DNA of 11,545 nucleotides from Pedobacter sp. UBA1654 (GCA_002320935.1 DCLG01000097.1:49761-61305), one strand, 5' to 3'; counted from the first letter of the stretch, positions 1 to 6,172 are shown. Numbers and translations: made by a program. The notes: generated by a model not told the origin, from the sequence alone.

Positions 1-519
1 TTGAAGCAGCGAAGAAGTGAGGAAGGTGGCGGGTTTGTTAATCGTACTGCAGTTGTAAATAAGCCGGTATTTTTTAAGGAAGCTTTTATTACACAGAAAG
101 GTTTAGAAAGCAATCAAGTTTTTAATGATGCACCGATCGATATACACTGTACATTGCATTGCATTTATCCAATAAAAGTGTCTTTCGAAGTGAAAATCAA
201 AAACCAGAACGGCATGCCGATTCTTTTCGGGCCGATTGGCCTGATGCACAGCCGGGAGCATGAGCTTCAGCCTGGTACTCAGAACATCGTAATCAGGCTT
301 CATCCACCCTACCTTGCCAAGGGTGCATACTTCATTGATTTTCTGGTTGCAGAAACCGGAAAGCGGATCATTGATCTGCATGAAAGCTGCCTTTCTTTCG
401 AAATCGAGTCGAGCTTTATTGCGAAAACCGGCTGGTCCTTTCAACAGGACCGGGGCGGAGGAGCAGTACTACTGGACGCTTATTCTTATTTCAGGGAAGA
501 CTTACCTCCCGGCCATTGA
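1..519 (+). CDS. Wzt-like ABC transporter ATP-binding protein, C-terminal fragment
   Basis: The frame is open from the first base, so the gene almost certainly begins outside the window and the TTG at base 1 need not be a start. The visible 172 residues contain no Walker or ABC signature motifs. They resemble the Wzt C-terminal domain, a beta-sandwich that follows the ATPase domain in exporters of O-antigen and other polysaccharides. Matching features are the opening 'FFKEAFIT' strand, the 'FNDAPIDI' strand, a central 'VKIKNQNGMPILF' strand pair, 'LAKGAYFIDFLVA' and a closing 'LSFEIESS'. In characterised family members this domain recognises the end of the glycan chain before export through the Wzm permease. 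The last 34 bases overlap the 3' end of the opposite-strand symporter gene. The domain call rests on strand pattern only, and another beta-sandwich is possible. Confidence 0.65.
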   Translation: MKQRRSEEGGGFVNRTAVVNKPVFFKEAFITQKGLESNQVFNDAPIDIHCTLHCIYPIKVSFEVKIKNQNGMPILFGPIGLMHSREHELQPGTQNIVIRLHPPYLAKGAYFIDFLVAETGKRIIDLHESCLSFEIESSFIAKTGWSFQQDRGGGAVLLDAYSYFREDLPPGH

Positions 520-1925
520 TCGGTATTTTTGATGCCCAAAGCCGCTGCATCAAACACCGGATCTTTACCGGCGCGGCGCTGTTCCTGGTAGTCTTTAAGC
601 GCTGCGAGAGCAGGTTTCCGAAGTAAGAGAATGGCGATGACGTTCAACCATGCCATTACACCCACGCCGATATCACCAAGCATCCATGCCGCTTCAGCAG
701 ATTTTACCGCCCCGAAAATGGTACCCGCAAGCATCAGCACACGGAGGAAGTTTAACAGCAATTTATTACCGGATTTATCCAGATAACTTAAATTGGTTTC
801 CGCGATATAGTAGTACGCCATGATGGTGGTAAAAGCGAAGAACAGCAAAGAAAAGGCAACGAAGCCGCTTCCAATTGCAGGAAAGTGTTCGCTCACTGCC
901 AGTTGGGTAAATTCAGCACCAATGATTGCACCAGGAAGGTTTTCAACTAAAAAGCCACCTGCAGGGTTCACAACATTATATTGTCCGGTAAACAAGATCA
1001 TGAAAGCTGTTGCTGTACAAACAAAAAGGGTATCAATATAAACCGAGAATGCTTGTACAAGACCCTGCTTAACGGGGTGGGATACCTCAGCAGCAGCGGC
1101 TGCATGTGGCGCGGTACCCTGACCGGCTTCATTCGAGTAAATACCCCTTTTTACGCCCCAGGCAATTGCCATTCCGAATACGCCGGCGAAAGCTGGTTCA
1201 AGGTTGAATGCAGATCTAACAATTAGAGCGATGACGGAAGGGATTTCAGTAATGTTTAAGCACATAATGATCACTGCCATCAGGATATATGCACCAGCCA
1301 TAAATGGAACTACAACCTCAGCCACTTTACCGATGCGCTTCACACCACCAAAGATGATTAATCCCAGAAGGATCGCAACGCCTACACCTGTGTAGGCCAC
1401 TGGAACATCAAACGCATTTTTCATGCTCAATGCGATACTGTTGCTCTGTGTACCAGGCAGCAATACGGCCATACTGATAATCGTTGCAACTGAAAACAAG
1501 ATGGCATACCATTTAATACCGAGCCCTTTTTCAATGTAGAATGCAGGTCCTCCGCGATATTGACCATTATTCACTTGCTTGTAGATTTGTCCGAGCGTTG
1601 CTTCGATGAAAGCAGATGCACTGCCGACAAATGCGATCAGCCACATCCAGAAGATGGCTCCAGGGCCGCCCATTGCAATTGCGGTTGCTACACCTGCGAT
1701 GTTTCCGGTACCTACACGGCCCGAAATTGCGATGGCAAATGCCTGGAAAGAACTTACGCCCTTTTCGGAACTTTTGCCGCTAAAAAGCAATCGCCACATT
1801 TCTTTAATGTAGCGAACTTGCAGGAAGCGTGTAACGATAGAGAAATAGATCCCTGCCGCCATACATAAAAAAACAAGTGCATTGCTCCAAACGATGTCAT
1901 TAATTCCCGATATAATATTTTCCAT
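486..1925 (-). CDS. Sodium:alanine (glycine) symporter, AGCS family
   Basis: A 479-residue inner-membrane protein that should import alanine or glycine together with Na+. The AGCS signature is clear: residues 70-95 carry the GTGNIAG and GGPGAIFWMW blocks, and residues 257-277 carry GVKRGIYSNEAGQG followed by APHAAA. Many hydrophobic segments span the protein, and the length matches the family's usual 450-500 residues. The start at MENIISGIND places the first membrane segment at about residues 15-32, as expected. No Shine-Dalgarno sequence is visible, which is normal in Bacteroidota. The gene follows the lipoprotein gene on the same strand after 124 bp and probably has its own promoter. A small inverted repeat lies 22 bp upstream. 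Its 3' end overlaps the convergent Wzt-like gene by 34 bp. Substrate preference cannot be read from sequence. Confidence 0.95.
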   Translation of the reverse strand: MENIISGINDIVWSNALVFLCMAAGIYFSIVTRFLQVRYIKEMWRLLFSGKSSEKGVSSFQAFAIAISGRVGTGNIAGVATAIAMGGPGAIFWMWLIAFVGSASAFIEATLGQIYKQVNNGQYRGGPAFYIEKGLGIKWYAILFSVATIISMAVLLPGTQSNSIALSMKNAFDVPVAYTGVGVAILLGLIIFGGVKRIGKVAEVVVPFMAGAYILMAVIIMCLNITEIPSVIALIVRSAFNLEPAFAGVFGMAIAWGVKRGIYSNEAGQGTAPHAAAAAEVSHPVKQGLVQAFSVYIDTLFVCTATAFMILFTGQYNVVNPAGGFLVENLPGAIIGAEFTQLAVSEHFPAIGSGFVAFSLLFFAFTTIMAYYYIAETNLSYLDKSGNKLLLNFLRVLMLAGTIFGAVKSAEAAWMLGDIGVGVMAWLNVIAILLLRKPALAALKDYQEQRRAGKDPVFDAAALGIKNTDQWPGGKSSLK

Positions 1926-1945
1926 TTTTGCTTTTCAGGTATGTA

Positions 1946-1964
1946 TAAAGCTTAAAAAGCTTTA
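1946..1964. repeat. Inverted repeat upstream of the symporter gene
   Basis: The 8-bp arms TAAAGCTT and AAGCTTTA flank a 3-bp AAA centre. The repeat lies 21 bp before the symporter start codon, inside its likely 5' leader. It has no downstream T run on the minus strand, so it does not look like a terminator for the lipoprotein gene. It could be an operator or a leader hairpin, but AT-rich palindromes also arise by chance. Confidence 0.35.
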
Positions 1965-2049
1965 AAAAAAAGCAATAATAAGGAAATTTCTACAAGGGCT
2001 AAGGCATGCCGGTAAAGGCTTTCGTAAAAATATCAGTACAAGAACAGCA

Positions 2050-2586
2050 TTAAGGCTTTGAAAAGTGCTGTAGGTATTCATTCCAAACGGTTATTTTACC
2101 ATCGGCAAGTTTGATATCATTAAATACCTTGACGCTGTCTTTTTTACCTTCCTTGTCTTCCCAATACTGACTAAACCAGACGCTTACCCATTCATCGGTT
2201 TGGTCTTTGTTGACGACGCTTCGCCAATCCTGAGGCACTACTTTCAGCGTTTTAAGCGTTGCAAAGAAATTTTTGTTTAGCTGCATGATCTGTGCACGGG
2301 TACCATTAAATTTTACACCATCTATGTTGGATTCGATGCTGTCGGCAGTATGCTTTCCGATGGTTTCATGATCCAGGTTCTCCATGGCTTTGAAGACGTT
2401 CAATACAATGGCTTCGTTTTTCTTATCTGGATTGAACTGCCAGTCGAACTTGCTATTTTTTGTGTAGGGGAGTATCGTTTTTGCACTTTTGTCATTGTTG
2501 TTCTCGCCGATGGGAGACGGGTTGTTGCATGCTGCTAGGCTGGATGCAGCAAAGCCAAGGAGGAGCAGGGTGCTGGAGGTTTTCAT
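2050..2586 (-). CDS. Small lipoprotein, probable NTF2/SnoaL-like fold
   Basis: A 178-residue protein with a lipoprotein signal peptide: Lys2, a hydrophobic stretch at residues 6-14, and the lipobox Leu17-Ala18-Ala19-Cys20. Cys20 would be lipidated after signal peptidase II cleavage. The next residues, NNPSPIGENNN, lack the acidic surface-export signal described for some Bacteroidota lipoproteins, so retention in the periplasm is a reasonable guess. Residues 45-175 alternate helices and strands: an N-terminal helix with 'NVFKAMENLDHETIGKHTAD', then 'WVSVWFSQYWED', 'VKVFNDIKLADGKI' and 'WNEYLQ'. This pattern is typical of the NTF2/SnoaL-like superfamily, often ligand-binding or of unknown role. 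No catalytic residues can be assigned. Upstream lie an inverted repeat and a promoter-terminator cassette that may control it. The fold is an inference. Confidence 0.8.
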   Translation of the reverse strand: MKTSSTLLLLGFAASSLAACNNPSPIGENNNDKSAKTILPYTKNSKFDWQFNPDKKNEAIVLNVFKAMENLDHETIGKHTADSIESNIDGVKFNGTRAQIMQLNKNFFATLKTLKVVPQDWRSVVNKDQTDEWVSVWFSQYWEDKEGKKDSVKVFNDIKLADGKITVWNEYLQHFSKP

Positions 2587-2606
2587 TGCTGATGTTCATG
2601 TGTTTG

Positions 2607-2648
2607 GTTGTTGGAATATACGGAATTAGTGTTGTATATTCTGGCAAC
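2607..2648. repeat. Inverted repeat upstream of the lipoprotein gene
   Basis: Perfect 8-bp arms GAATATAC (2614-2621) and GTATATTC (2634-2641) surround a 12-bp centre. Outside them the symmetry continues for seven positions per side: three G-T-type mismatches, then a perfect GTTG/CAAC pair (2607-2610 and 2645-2648). That gives 12 matches in 15-base arms. It sits 20 to 62 bp upstream of the lipoprotein start codon. As DNA it would suit a dimeric regulator; as RNA all 15 positions could pair on the plus strand if G-U pairs are allowed. Confidence 0.6.
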
Positions 2649-2680
2649 CGCCGATGAACCTTGGTTTAAGCCATAAACAG

Positions 2681-2705
2681 AAAAGGGCAGCCATACCGGC
2701 TGCCC
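2681..2705 (-). terminator. Intrinsic terminator hairpin in the lipoprotein leader
   Basis: On the minus strand a perfect 8-bp GC-rich stem (GGGCAGCC and GGCTGCCC) closes a 5-base loop and is followed directly by TTTTCTGTTT. On the plus strand the hairpin is not followed by T residues, so it acts leftward. No gene on the minus strand lies upstream for it to terminate. The only candidate transcript is the one starting at the promoter at 2730-2759. Confidence 0.7.
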
Positions 2706-2725
2706 AATCCAAATTAACGCTCTCG
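2681..2725 (-). ncRNA. Candidate short RNA or attenuated leader (about 45 nt)
   Basis: A promoter with a perfect TAnnTTTG box ends at 2730 and a GC-rich terminator ends at 2681, so a transcript starting near 2724 would be about 45 nt long. It would begin near CTCGAG and carry an unstructured stretch (GCGTTAATTTGGATT) before the terminator stem. No reading frame of use fits inside. It lies 95 nt upstream of the lipoprotein gene on the same strand. It may be an independent small RNA, or the prematurely ended leader of that gene. I do not recognise a known RNA family. The ends are estimates. Confidence 0.45.
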
Positions 2726-2729
2726 AGGA

Positions 2730-2759
2730 CAAAAGTAGCATTTGAAGCGATTGAATCAA
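2730..2759 (-). promoter_or_regulatory. Bacteroidota-type promoter, leftward
   Basis: Reading leftward, TTG (2759-2757) is followed by exactly 19 bp and then TACTTTTG (2737-2730), a perfect match to TAnnTTTG. The spacing and the -7 octamer are identical to those of the tRNA-Ala promoter in this window. Transcription should start around 2724. Confidence 0.65.
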
Positions 2760-2814
2760 GTATTTTTCATCTTATGTAAAGTAAAGTGTATAGAGAACAC
2801 TAAGTAACTTCACA

Positions 2815-2845
2815 TTTGTGATTGTTCTATCATAGAATAATATTG
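2815..2845 (+). promoter_or_regulatory. Promoter of the SRAP gene with palindromic operator in its spacer
   Basis: TTTG (2815-2818), a 19-bp spacer, then TAATATTG (2838-2845), one mismatch from TAnnTTTG. The start codon follows after 11 bp, so the leader would be only a few nucleotides long. Positions 2821-2841 form a 21-bp palindrome: arms ATTGTTCTAT and ATAGAATAAT around a central C, with a single mismatched pair and a perfect TTCTAT-C-ATAGAA core. Its position between the two promoter boxes is where a repressor would block polymerase. Confidence 0.55.
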
Positions 2846-2856
2846 TAATTTAAATT

Positions 2857-3552
2857 ATGTGCGCCAGATATACCTTAACCAGAGCTGAGAAAGAACTTGC
2901 GAAAATGTACAATGTTCAAATTTCCGGACCATTCCAGCCAAACTATAATCTTGCGCCAACGCAGGAAGGATTGGTAATAACGGCTGATGAACCCAGGATT
3001 GCGCAAAAGATGCATTTTGGACTTATCCCGTACTGGGCTGAAAGCACTAAACTCAATATCAACACGCTTAATGCGAGAAGCGAAGAGGTAATGGAAAAGA
3101 AAACTTTTGCACCGCTGATAAAAAACCATAAAACCTGTCTGGTGTTGGCTGATAGCTTCTACGAATGGGATCGAAAATCCGGGCAGTCCGTTCCGTATCG
3201 GTTTATGTTGAAAGATCGTGGGGTATTTGCTTTCGCAGGATTATGGAGCCAGTGGAAGAGCAGGGATGGGGCAGAAGTTTACCGCTCATTTACCATCATG
3301 ACCACGCGAGCCAATAAAACAGTGGGCAAGGTTCATGATCCGAAATTTAGAATGCCAGTCATTCTTGACAAGTTTGCAGAACAATTTTGGCTTGCTAAGG
3401 AATTCGCTCCTTCGGATCTGCTTGGCTTATGTAAGCCTTATCCGGATGAGAAAATGATTGCTTATCCGGTAAGTACGGCGGTGAATTCTGCTGTAATCAA
3501 AGGTGCTATTAACAACAGTTCGGATTTGATCCTGCCAATGAATAGCCGATAA
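2857..3552 (+). CDS. SRAP family abasic-site DNA-protein crosslinking protein (YedK/HMCES-like)
   Basis: A 231-residue SOS response-associated peptidase domain protein. Known members bind abasic sites in single-stranded DNA and form a thiazolidine crosslink through the N-terminal cysteine, shielding the lesion during replication. The start is fixed by chemistry: Cys2 must become residue 1 after Met removal, and the ORF begins MCARYTL. Other family blocks are NYNLAPTQ (29-36), FGLIPYWA (54-61), the NARSE motif (72-76), FYEW with Glu103, and His160 in the HDPKFRMP block. The usual H-x-RMP spacing seen in E. coli YedK is longer here by a few residues (His160, then RMP at 165-167), which I believe is common in Bacteroidota homologues. 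Length is normal. It is a single gene with its own promoter, and a palindrome in that promoter suggests damage-inducible control. Confidence 0.95.
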   Translation: MCARYTLTRAEKELAKMYNVQISGPFQPNYNLAPTQEGLVITADEPRIAQKMHFGLIPYWAESTKLNINTLNARSEEVMEKKTFAPLIKNHKTCLVLADSFYEWDRKSGQSVPYRFMLKDRGVFAFAGLWSQWKSRDGAEVYRSFTIMTTRANKTVGKVHDPKFRMPVILDKFAEQFWLAKEFAPSDLLGLCKPYPDEKMIAYPVSTAVNSAVIKGAINNSSDLILPMNSR

Positions 3553-3602
3553 GAAAGTCACCCTTTTGCAAGCGGGTTTAAATTAACTTAGGAAAGTCAA
3601 GG

Positions 3603-3619
3603 TAACTTTGATAAGTTTG
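3603..3619 (+). promoter_or_regulatory. Two overlapping-phase -7 boxes before the response regulator
   Basis: Two perfect TAnnTTTG matches, TAACTTTG (3603-3610) and TAAGTTTG (3612-3619), lie one base apart. Neither has a clear TTG box at 19 bp. If either is used, transcription starts around 3617-3626, which excludes the TTG codon at 3608 as translation start and favours the ATG at 3695 or 3707. Confidence 0.4.
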
Positions 3620-3694
3620 CACACTCAAAGAATATCTGCTCATAAGCATTTTGAATCCCTTTTAATACCCGCACCCAGAGCAATTGCTCAATTG

Positions 3695-4066
3695 ATGTCA
3701 AACTTGATGAACAAAACTATATTGGTAATTGAAAAAGACGAAGCCCTTCAGGAATTAGTCTCCTTAATTTTAGGAAATCAAGGATTCACAGTTAAGGTTA
3801 TCAAACCATCCGCAGATACACTCAAAACAATACGGCAGGTACAACCATGCGCAATTATATTGGATATCATTCGGGTAACTGAAGAAGGTACCAAGTTGTG
3901 TCGGGTCCTCAAAGAGACTCAGGATTTACGAGACATTCCCCTTATTGTGTTGTCGACCCACCCTAACGCAAATGTTGTAAAAGATATTTGTGCTGACGAA
4001 GTGCTATCAAAACCCTTCGATATTGATGAGCTTGTCGCGGCAGTTGAAAAGCAACTTATGGTCTGA
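3695..4066 (+). CDS. Single-domain response regulator (receiver domain, CheY-like)
   Basis: A stand-alone receiver domain with no output domain. Two ATGs, at 3695 and 3707, precede the first strand (KTILVIEKD). The frame stays open upstream to a TTG at 3608, but that codon overlaps likely promoter boxes and adds non-homologous sequence. Numbering from the ATG at 3707, the phospho-acceptor is Asp53 (IILD), the switch residue Ser83 (IVLST) and the conserved lysine Lys102 (LSKPF). The acidic pocket, normally two acidic residues, reads Glu9-Lys10, so one metal-binding acid is replaced by lysine. The usual proline after the phospho-Asp is also missing. No histidine kinase is adjacent, so this is an orphan regulator. 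It may act by protein-protein contact, and its phosphorylation may be altered. Confidence 0.85.
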   Translation: MSNLMNKTILVIEKDEALQELVSLILGNQGFTVKVIKPSADTLKTIRQVQPCAIILDIIRVTEEGTKLCRVLKETQDLRDIPLIVLSTHPNANVVKDICADEVLSKPFDIDELVAAVEKQLMV

Positions 4067-4111
4067 ATTATCATGCGATTCTGCACTTTCAATTCAGACA
4101 AACCTTTTTTT
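4061..4111 (+). terminator. Probable terminator of the response regulator gene
   Basis: Perfect 9-bp arms GTCTGAATT (4061-4069, including the stop codon) and AATTCAGAC (4091-4099) close a 21-nt loop. A run of seven T residues follows at 4105-4111. The loop is long and the stem moderate in GC, so termination may be partial. On the minus strand no T run follows. Confidence 0.45.
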
Positions 4112-4115
4112 ACCG

Positions 4116-4211
4116 TCAGATTTTTTCATTCCAACGTTCAATGAAACGGGCGAATGGGCCTATGGCTAAAAGAAGAATTATGGCGAATGGAATTAGAAAT
4201 GTCAGGTTCAT
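4116..4211 (-). CDS. 31-residue single-span membrane microprotein (predicted)
   Basis: Read leftward from the ATG at 4211, this short frame encodes MNLTFLIPFAIILLLAIGP followed by FARFIERWNEKI and a TGA stop. Residues 4-20 form one strongly hydrophobic membrane span. The tail carries Arg, Glu, Arg and Lys around aromatic residues, which is the look of a genuine small membrane protein. It starts 12 bp after the stop of the 73-residue gene on the same strand, so the two could be cotranscribed. No Shine-Dalgarno sequence is seen. It does not match KdpF, CydX or another microprotein I know. Chance is possible for a frame this short, but a uniform span followed by a charged amphipathic tail argues for a real product. 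It faces the response regulator's terminator. Confidence 0.45.
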   Translation of the reverse strand: MNLTFLIPFAIILLLAIGPFARFIERWNEKI

Positions 4212-4223
4212 TCTAGTTGGTGT

Positions 4224-4445
4224 TTAAGAATAAGGTTGGCTTACCAGGTCGATTAAAATCATTGAGATGTTATCTTCTATACCTTTGAACTCAGGAGAAG
4301 CACAGATGATAGATCCATTCTCAATGGCGCAAAGAACTTCAACCGAAGTCTTACTCAGTTTCGAGATGAATTCGGATGCGTTTATATTATGTAAAAGAAG
4401 TTTGTGAAGTTCACCAGTGTTATTTCGATAAAAGATTTCAGTCAT
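4224..4445 (-). CDS. Hypothetical 73-residue protein
   Basis: I do not recognise this protein. It is soluble in appearance, with no signal peptide or membrane segment. It has an N-terminal helical half (HKLLLHNINASEFISKLSKT) and a strand-rich second half (VEVLCAIENGSIICASPEF, then ISMILIDLV). Composition is protein-like, with balanced charges and hydrophobic spacing, and it has no competing frame on the other strand. The ATG at 4445 is the only good start, and no Shine-Dalgarno or clear promoter is seen upstream. It is followed after 12 bp by the 31-residue membrane ORF on the same strand. A chance ORF remains possible. Confidence 0.45.
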   Translation of the reverse strand: MTEIFYRNNTGELHKLLLHNINASEFISKLSKTSVEVLCAIENGSIICASPEFKGIEDNISMILIDLVSQPYS

Positions 4446-4812
4446 AGTAGATGCAGTCTAAGGCTTCGTGTACGACAAAATTGGTTCCACCGGGTTTCAA
4501 GTAAGAGTACAAGCAGTCACAACGTACATGGATATGAGAAGTGATATGTGAAAAGTTTAGAAAAGCAGCAGCTATTCTGCGCTTGAATGCCGAATTCGCG
4601 CCTTAATGTGGTTCGTTTCACAATTTCTTCACAAATAGTTGCTCCGGTTTTCAGGTTTGCCCTCTTGACCTGGATTTGTAGAACAATCGTGTATTTATTA
4701 CGCTATGGGGAATGATCACTGATAGAATCGGAGGCCCTACTGTTCTGGCAATTTCAAAAAAAAACTTGCTTTCTTTTGATCTTTGCCTTATACTGTTGAA
4801 TATTGCTGACCT
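4446..4812. other. 367-bp stretch without a convincing gene
   Basis: Neither strand holds a protein-like frame here. It separates the leftward 73-residue gene from the rightward M20 peptidase gene, so it should contain two divergent promoters. For the peptidase the best I find is TTG (4766-4768), 22 bp, TACTGTTG (4791-4798, one mismatch). This is weak. For the leftward gene I see no acceptable box. A run of nine A residues at 4756-4764 is the only low-complexity tract. Confidence 0.5.
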
Positions 4813-6138
4813 ATGGAAAATTTCTTCAAAATAATAGCACTTCCTGCACTTTCTATGCTGACCGTGATCAGCTTAAGTTATAACACTTTTGCGCAGGAAG
4901 ATCCTAAACCTGTTACGATTGCTAAACAGCATCAGCAGACCATTACTAAAATCACTGCTAACAAAAAGGTTAAACAGGCCATGCAGACCATTATTGACCT
5001 GGAGGCGGAAACCATGAGCAACCTGGTGTTGCTGACCGAAATTCCTGCACCACCCTATAAGGAGGATAAAAGAGCCGCTAAATTTGCTGAAATGATTAAA
5101 GCCGTCGGCGTGGATTCGGTTTGGATGGATACCGCTGGAAATGTCATTGCCTTACGTAAAGGTCAAAGTGGGAAAAAGCGGATCATACTGGAAGCCCACA
5201 TGGACACTGTTTTCCCGGAAGGTACCGATGTGAAAGTTGTAAATAAAGGCGATACCTTGTATGCCCCCGGGATTGCCGATGACACCAGGGGACTGGCTTC
5301 AATGCTTACTTTGCTGAAAGTAATGAATCAAAGCAATTTAAAGACGGAAGCTGATGTGCTGTTTGTTGGAACAACAGGTGAAGAAGGTCAAGGCGACCTT
5401 AGGGGGGTAAAAAATCTTTTTAGCGCAGCGGGCCCTGGAAAAATTGACACCTATATTGCTTTAGATGGAACTGCTATCGGCGTAATTATCCACCGTGCCT
5501 TAGGGTCACACCGCTATAGGATCACATTTAAAGGTCCTGGTGGTCATTCTTCCGGCGCATTCGGACTTGCAAATCCTCATAATGCTTTAGGGCGTGCCAT
5601 TCATTATTGGGTGGTGGAAGCTGATAAGTTTGCCCTGCAAAGTGGCGTTCGGGTAACCTATAACGTTGCGGTAACGGGTGGTGGTACTTCCGTAAATTCC
5701 ATTCCTTTTGAGTCCTGGATGGAAGTAGACATGCGTTCTGAAAGTCAGGAGCGTCTTTCCGGAATAGATCAGCTTTTGCAGGTGGCCGTGAAAAAAGCAC
5801 TAGCTGAGGAGAATGCCATGAAAAAGATGGGGAAAGACCTTATTGTTGAGGTAAAAATGATCGGCGATCGCCCCTCTGGTGGCAATGATCCTGGTTTACC
5901 ACTGGTGCAGCACGCTATGGCAAGCATGAAATACCTCGGTGCAGAACCGCAATTGAGGGTAGCATCTACCAACTCAAACATTCCAATCTCTAAAGGTGTT
6001 CCTGCGATCACCATCGGCTCGGGTGGTAAGTCGGGAAATGCGCACGCCTTGAACGAATGGTTTGTGAACGACAAGGGCTATCTGGGTATTCAGCAAGCGC
6101 TGCTGATTTTACTTGCGGAGGCCGGTATTGCGAAATAA
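4813..6138 (+). CDS. Secreted M20 family metallopeptidase (PepT/ArgE-like)
   Basis: A 441-residue zinc peptidase of the M20 family with an N-terminal Sec signal peptide (hydrophobic residues 5-21, likely cleavage after FAQ at 28), so it acts in the periplasm or outside. The two-metal site is complete: His129 and Asp131 (HMD), bridging Asp156 (GIADD), catalytic Glu190 and metal ligand Glu191 (TTGEEG), Asp218 (ALDG) and His411 (GNAHALNEW). The inserted lid/dimerisation domain starts near residue 230 and shows the conserved GGHSS with His245. The family removes N-terminal residues from short peptides or deacylates amino acids, and the exact substrate cannot be read here. The ATG at 4813 is chosen because it precedes an ideal signal peptide. 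The terminator at 6173-6205 may serve both this gene and the convergent tRNA. Confidence 0.93.
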   Translation: MENFFKIIALPALSMLTVISLSYNTFAQEDPKPVTIAKQHQQTITKITANKKVKQAMQTIIDLEAETMSNLVLLTEIPAPPYKEDKRAAKFAEMIKAVGVDSVWMDTAGNVIALRKGQSGKKRIILEAHMDTVFPEGTDVKVVNKGDTLYAPGIADDTRGLASMLTLLKVMNQSNLKTEADVLFVGTTGEEGQGDLRGVKNLFSAAGPGKIDTYIALDGTAIGVIIHRALGSHRYRITFKGPGGHSSGAFGLANPHNALGRAIHYWVVEADKFALQSGVRVTYNVAVTGGGTSVNSIPFESWMEVDMRSESQERLSGIDQLLQVAVKKALAEENAMKKMGKDLIVEVKMIGDRPSGGNDPGLPLVQHAMASMKYLGAEPQLRVASTNSNIPISKGVPAITIGSGGKSGNAHALNEWFVNDKGYLGIQQALLILLAEAGIAK

Positions 6139-6172
6139 AGCTGAACTTTAAATGCCAAGAAGGCTCAAAATT

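Noticed and set aside
1204..1868. Plus-strand ORFs within the symporter gene
   Set aside because: They are antisense shadows of a clearly conserved membrane protein and have non-protein-like composition.
1990..2030. GGCATGCC palindrome after the lipoprotein gene as a terminator
   Set aside because: The palindrome has no loop, and no T tract follows at the right distance on the minus strand.
3555..3580. Possible terminator after the SRAP gene (ACCC ... GGGT)
   Set aside because: The stem is only about 4 bp with no T run of useful length.
3678..3689. 12-bp perfect palindrome GAGCAATTGCTC before the response regulator start
   Set aside because: It has no spacer, so it cannot form an RNA hairpin. 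It is also short enough to be chance, with no second copy in the window.
3608..3694. Extending the response regulator to the TTG at 3608
   Set aside because: The extra 29 residues do not belong to the receiver fold, and the TTG lies inside likely -7 promoter boxes.
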